DNA of 64,000 nt from Planctomycetota bacterium (GTDB lineage Bacteria > Planctomycetota > Planctomycetia > Pirellulales > PNKZ01), in contig JAFEBQ010000022.1 in NCBI GenBank assembly GCA_018242585.1, positions 1 to 64,000 on the forward strand, given 5' to 3'. The notes under the pieces were generated by a model. The model was not told the origin of the DNA, did not search any database, and saw only the letters and a list, made by a program, of their open reading frames with translations. Every line of letters starts with the position of its first letter. Position 1 is the first letter of the stretch. This document shows, one piece after another, positions 62,282 through 64,000 of the stretch. A program made the position numbers and the translations under genes.

Positions 62282-62306
62282 AGCCCCCGGTCATTGACCG
62301 GGGGCT
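62282..62306 (-). terminator. Intrinsic terminator of the Gfo/Idh/MocA gene
   Basis: AGCCCCCGGTC-ATT-GACCGGGGGCT (11-bp arms) is followed on the minus strand by TTTTTGC, 35 bp past the stop codon. Its core is the reverse complement of the core of the hairpin at 42366-42398. Confidence 0.85.
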
Positions 62307-62340
62307 AAAGGGCGAGTGGACCGCAAGTTGCGACGACGAG

Positions 62341-63663
62341 CTAGACCCCCTTGGGGATGGCCCAGTGGCCGGGTTCGTATTCGCGGCGGACCAGCCGGTT
62401 GGCCTCGTCGTCGCCGACGACCTGCTCCTTGGCCGGGTCGAAATTGAGGGGCCGACCGACCCGCGTGGCGATGTTCCCCAGATGGCACAGCGACGCCGAC
62501 AAGTGGCCAATCTCAACGTCGGCCGTGGGGCGATTGCCGCTGGCGATGCAGTCCAAGAAGTTCCGCGCGTGCGCGACTTCGCGTTCGCTGATCTTGCTCT
62601 CGCGGATCAACTTGTTCTTGGGGCCGAACAGTTGCCAGCCGTCCCCCTTGCCGAACAGCATCATCCCCTTGGTGCCGTAGAAGGCGTTGCCGTTCTCGTA
62701 CCCTTCTTGCCGGTACGGGGTCCAGATTCGTTGTTCAAAGATTAGTTGTCGCCTGTGGCCGACGCGGCCATCGCCTGGGTACTCGAAGATCACGTACTGG
62801 TTGTCGGCGAACTCCTGGTCATCGTCGAAGAAATACTTGCCACCCGAGGCGAGGATGCGCGACGGGTGCGTGGTGACGCCCAAGCCCATGCGGGCCATGT
62901 CGATGTCGTGAACTCCGTCGTTCCCCATATCGCCGGTGCCAAAGGCATAGACCCAGTGCCAGCCATAGTGCAGCCGGTTGGCCTGGTAAGGAATGTGCGG
63001 CGCGGGACCGAGCCAAAGCTTGTAATCGAGTTCTGGCGGCGGCTCGCTGGGCGCGCCGTGGCCGATATCGCGACGCTTCTGGCTGTTCCAGGCCTTGGCC
63101 ACCAGGATGTCGCCGATTTCACCGCCGCGGAGGATGTCCATCGCTTCGATGGCGTGCGCGCCGCTGCGCGTTTGCGTGCCGGTCTGCACGACTTTGTTCT
63201 GGCGGCGAGCCGCTTCGACCAGCAATCGCCCTTCGCGAAGGTTGTGCGAGCAGGGTTTCTCGACGTAGACGTGCTTACCTGCTTCGAGGGCCAGGATCGC
63301 GGCCGGCGCGTGCCAATGGTCGGGCGTGGCGACGATCACGGCATCGATCTGCGGATCGTCGAGCACGCGGCGCAGGTCCGACACTTGTTTCGGCTCTTTG
63401 CCTTGCTTGGCGCCGATCTTCTCGGCCGCCTTGGCCGCGCGGGTTGATTCGGGATCGCAGGTGTAAGCGATTTCGGCGTCGGGCAGGCCGGCGAACGTCG
63501 TGGCCACGGCGGTGCCGCGTCCCCCGCTGCCGACGAGCGCGATCACTTTCTTGTTCGACGCGGCGTTGGCCCGGGCCACGGCCGACCAGCGGGCAAGGAC
63601 GGCGGCGCTGGCCACGGACAGCCCGGCGGTTTGCAAGAAGCGGCGACGCGGAGTGTCGTGCAT
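62341..63663 (-). CDS. Gfo/Idh/MocA-family oxidoreductase, Tat-exported
   Basis: 440-aa protein with a twin-arginine signal (TPRRRFLQTAGLSVASAAVL). The Rossmann strand IALVGSGGRGTAVA binds NAD(P), TPDHWHAPAAILALEAGKHV and EKPCSHN are the conserved active-site region (EKP Lys), and the C-terminal part is the GFO_IDH_MocA sheet domain. Exported members with this motif set are abundant in planctomycetes and oxidize glycosides to 3-keto forms, which would pair with DUF1080 hydrolases. It is transcribed alone and ends at a strong terminator. Confidence 0.93.
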   Translation of the reverse strand: MHDTPRRRFLQTAGLSVASAAVLARWSAVARANAASNKKVIALVGSGGRGTAVATTFAGLPDAEIAYTCDPESTRAAKAAEKIGAKQGKEPKQVSDLRRVLDDPQIDAVIVATPDHWHAPAAILALEAGKHVYVEKPCSHNLREGRLLVEAARRQNKVVQTGTQTRSGAHAIEAMDILRGGEIGDILVAKAWNSQKRRDIGHGAPSEPPPELDYKLWLGPAPHIPYQANRLHYGWHWVYAFGTGDMGNDGVHDIDMARMGLGVTTHPSRILASGGKYFFDDDQEFADNQYVIFEYPGDGRVGHRRQLIFEQRIWTPYRQEGYENGNAFYGTKGMMLFGKGDGWQLFGPKNKLIRESKISEREVAHARNFLDCIASGNRPTADVEIGHLSASLCHLGNIATRVGRPLNFDPAKEQVVGDDEANRLVRREYEPGHWAIPKGV

Positions 63664-63871
63664 GGCGTGTCTCCGAGTGTGGTGGGAATGTGGGGGCCGG
63701 TTGTCCGCTACTTGACCATTCGCCGCCGGCAATTGCAACTTTTCTTTGTCGCATGGCGATCGCGTGCGAGTCACAAGATGCACGGCGAGGGCTGTTCGGT
63801 TCTCGCACGAAGGGTCAGAATAACGGCGCTCCGTGTGAACGATCTTTCGTGACCTGTTCGAGTGCGCAGCG

Positions 63872-64000
63872 ATGGACCTGAAGCAGTTTGGCCTTAACCT
63901 GGCCGTGGCGTTTCTGGGCGGCTTTCTGGTTGGCCTCGAGCGGCAGATTCAGCAACGGACGGCCGGGCTGCGGACCAACACCCTGGTGGCGGTCGGGGCA
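63872..64000 (+). CDS. MgtC/SapB-family membrane protein, N-terminal part
   Basis: First 43 codons of a gene that runs off the window. The visible sequence (LAVAFLGGFLVGLERQIQQR, then TAGLRTNTLVAVGA) matches the start of MgtC/SapB proteins, which are inner-membrane proteins linked to magnesium limitation and to inhibition of F-type ATPase in pathogens. The ATG at 63872 is the probable start. Nothing can be said about the rest. Confidence 0.75.
   Translation, partial: MDLKQFGLNLAVAFLGGFLVGLERQIQQRTAGLRTNTLVAVGA

Overview
The window is GC-rich chromosomal DNA of a planctomycete, most likely Pirellulales. Evidence for this is the set of families it carries: a PSD1 (DUF1549/DUF1553) cytochrome paired with a DUF1501 Tat protein, a Cys-type sulfatase, several DUF1080 proteins, two neutral-ceramidase-like proteins, a Tat-exported Gfo/Idh/MocA oxidoreductase and a GYF-domain protein. 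No rRNA, tRNA, CRISPR array, transposase or replication origin was seen. Most of the sequence is coding, in short operons.

Left part (1-5.9 kb): carbohydrate and lipid catabolism, with a ceramidase-like protein, an alpha/beta-hydrolase esterase, a LarA-type racemase/epimerase and an SGNH acetylesterase.

Central part (5.9-39.2 kb): what looks like an oxygen/redox stress island. Two paralogous sigma-54-dependent NtrC-type regulators (5925-7280 and 27756-29153, both minus) each stand divergent from a good -24/-12 promoter. The first promoter (about 7477-7492) reads into an 84-aa protein and a dihydroorotate-dehydrogenase-like protein. The second (about 29475-29490) reads into a long run of genes: universal stress protein, hemerythrin, two cytochromes c, a cbb3-type oxidase (CcoN, CcoO, small subunits), a FixI/CcoI-like copper ATPase, a DsbD_2/SafE-like membrane protein and a DUF4405 protein. 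Between them lie a minus-strand operon (baeRF protein, coiled-coil protein, P-type ATPase, APH-AAA kinase), a globin-coupled histidine kinase followed by a double-receiver protein, a receiver-PAS-kinase and a lone receiver, a BASS-type transporter, DUF2252 and membrane-protein genes, and an HlyD/RbbA-like/YhhJ-like exporter. My reading is that the globin kinase system senses O2 or a related ligand and that the two sigma-54 regulators, which have no kinase of their own nearby, switch on microaerobic respiration and stress genes. The gene content recalls the mycobacterial DosR dormancy regulon.

Right part (39.5-64 kb): a GH63-like glucosidase, the PSD1/DUF1501 pair, an IclR regulator divergent from a serine/threonine dehydratase, a GYF/zinc-ribbon membrane protein, DUF1080, a sulfatase, an HpcH/HpaI aldolase, a second ceramidase-like protein, HflK/HflC-like proteins, a sialate acetylesterase-DUF1080 fusion followed by another DUF1080 protein, a MarR-pirin-DoxX operon with a perfect operator palindrome, a Gfo/Idh/MocA oxidoreductase, and the start of an MgtC-family gene that runs off the end.

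Non-coding elements include several hairpin terminators, a palindrome used at two distant sites, a roughly 100-bp inverted-repeat element near 19.6 kb and a roughly 220-bp inverted-repeat element near 54.6 kb. Family names were assigned by reading motifs, without database searches.
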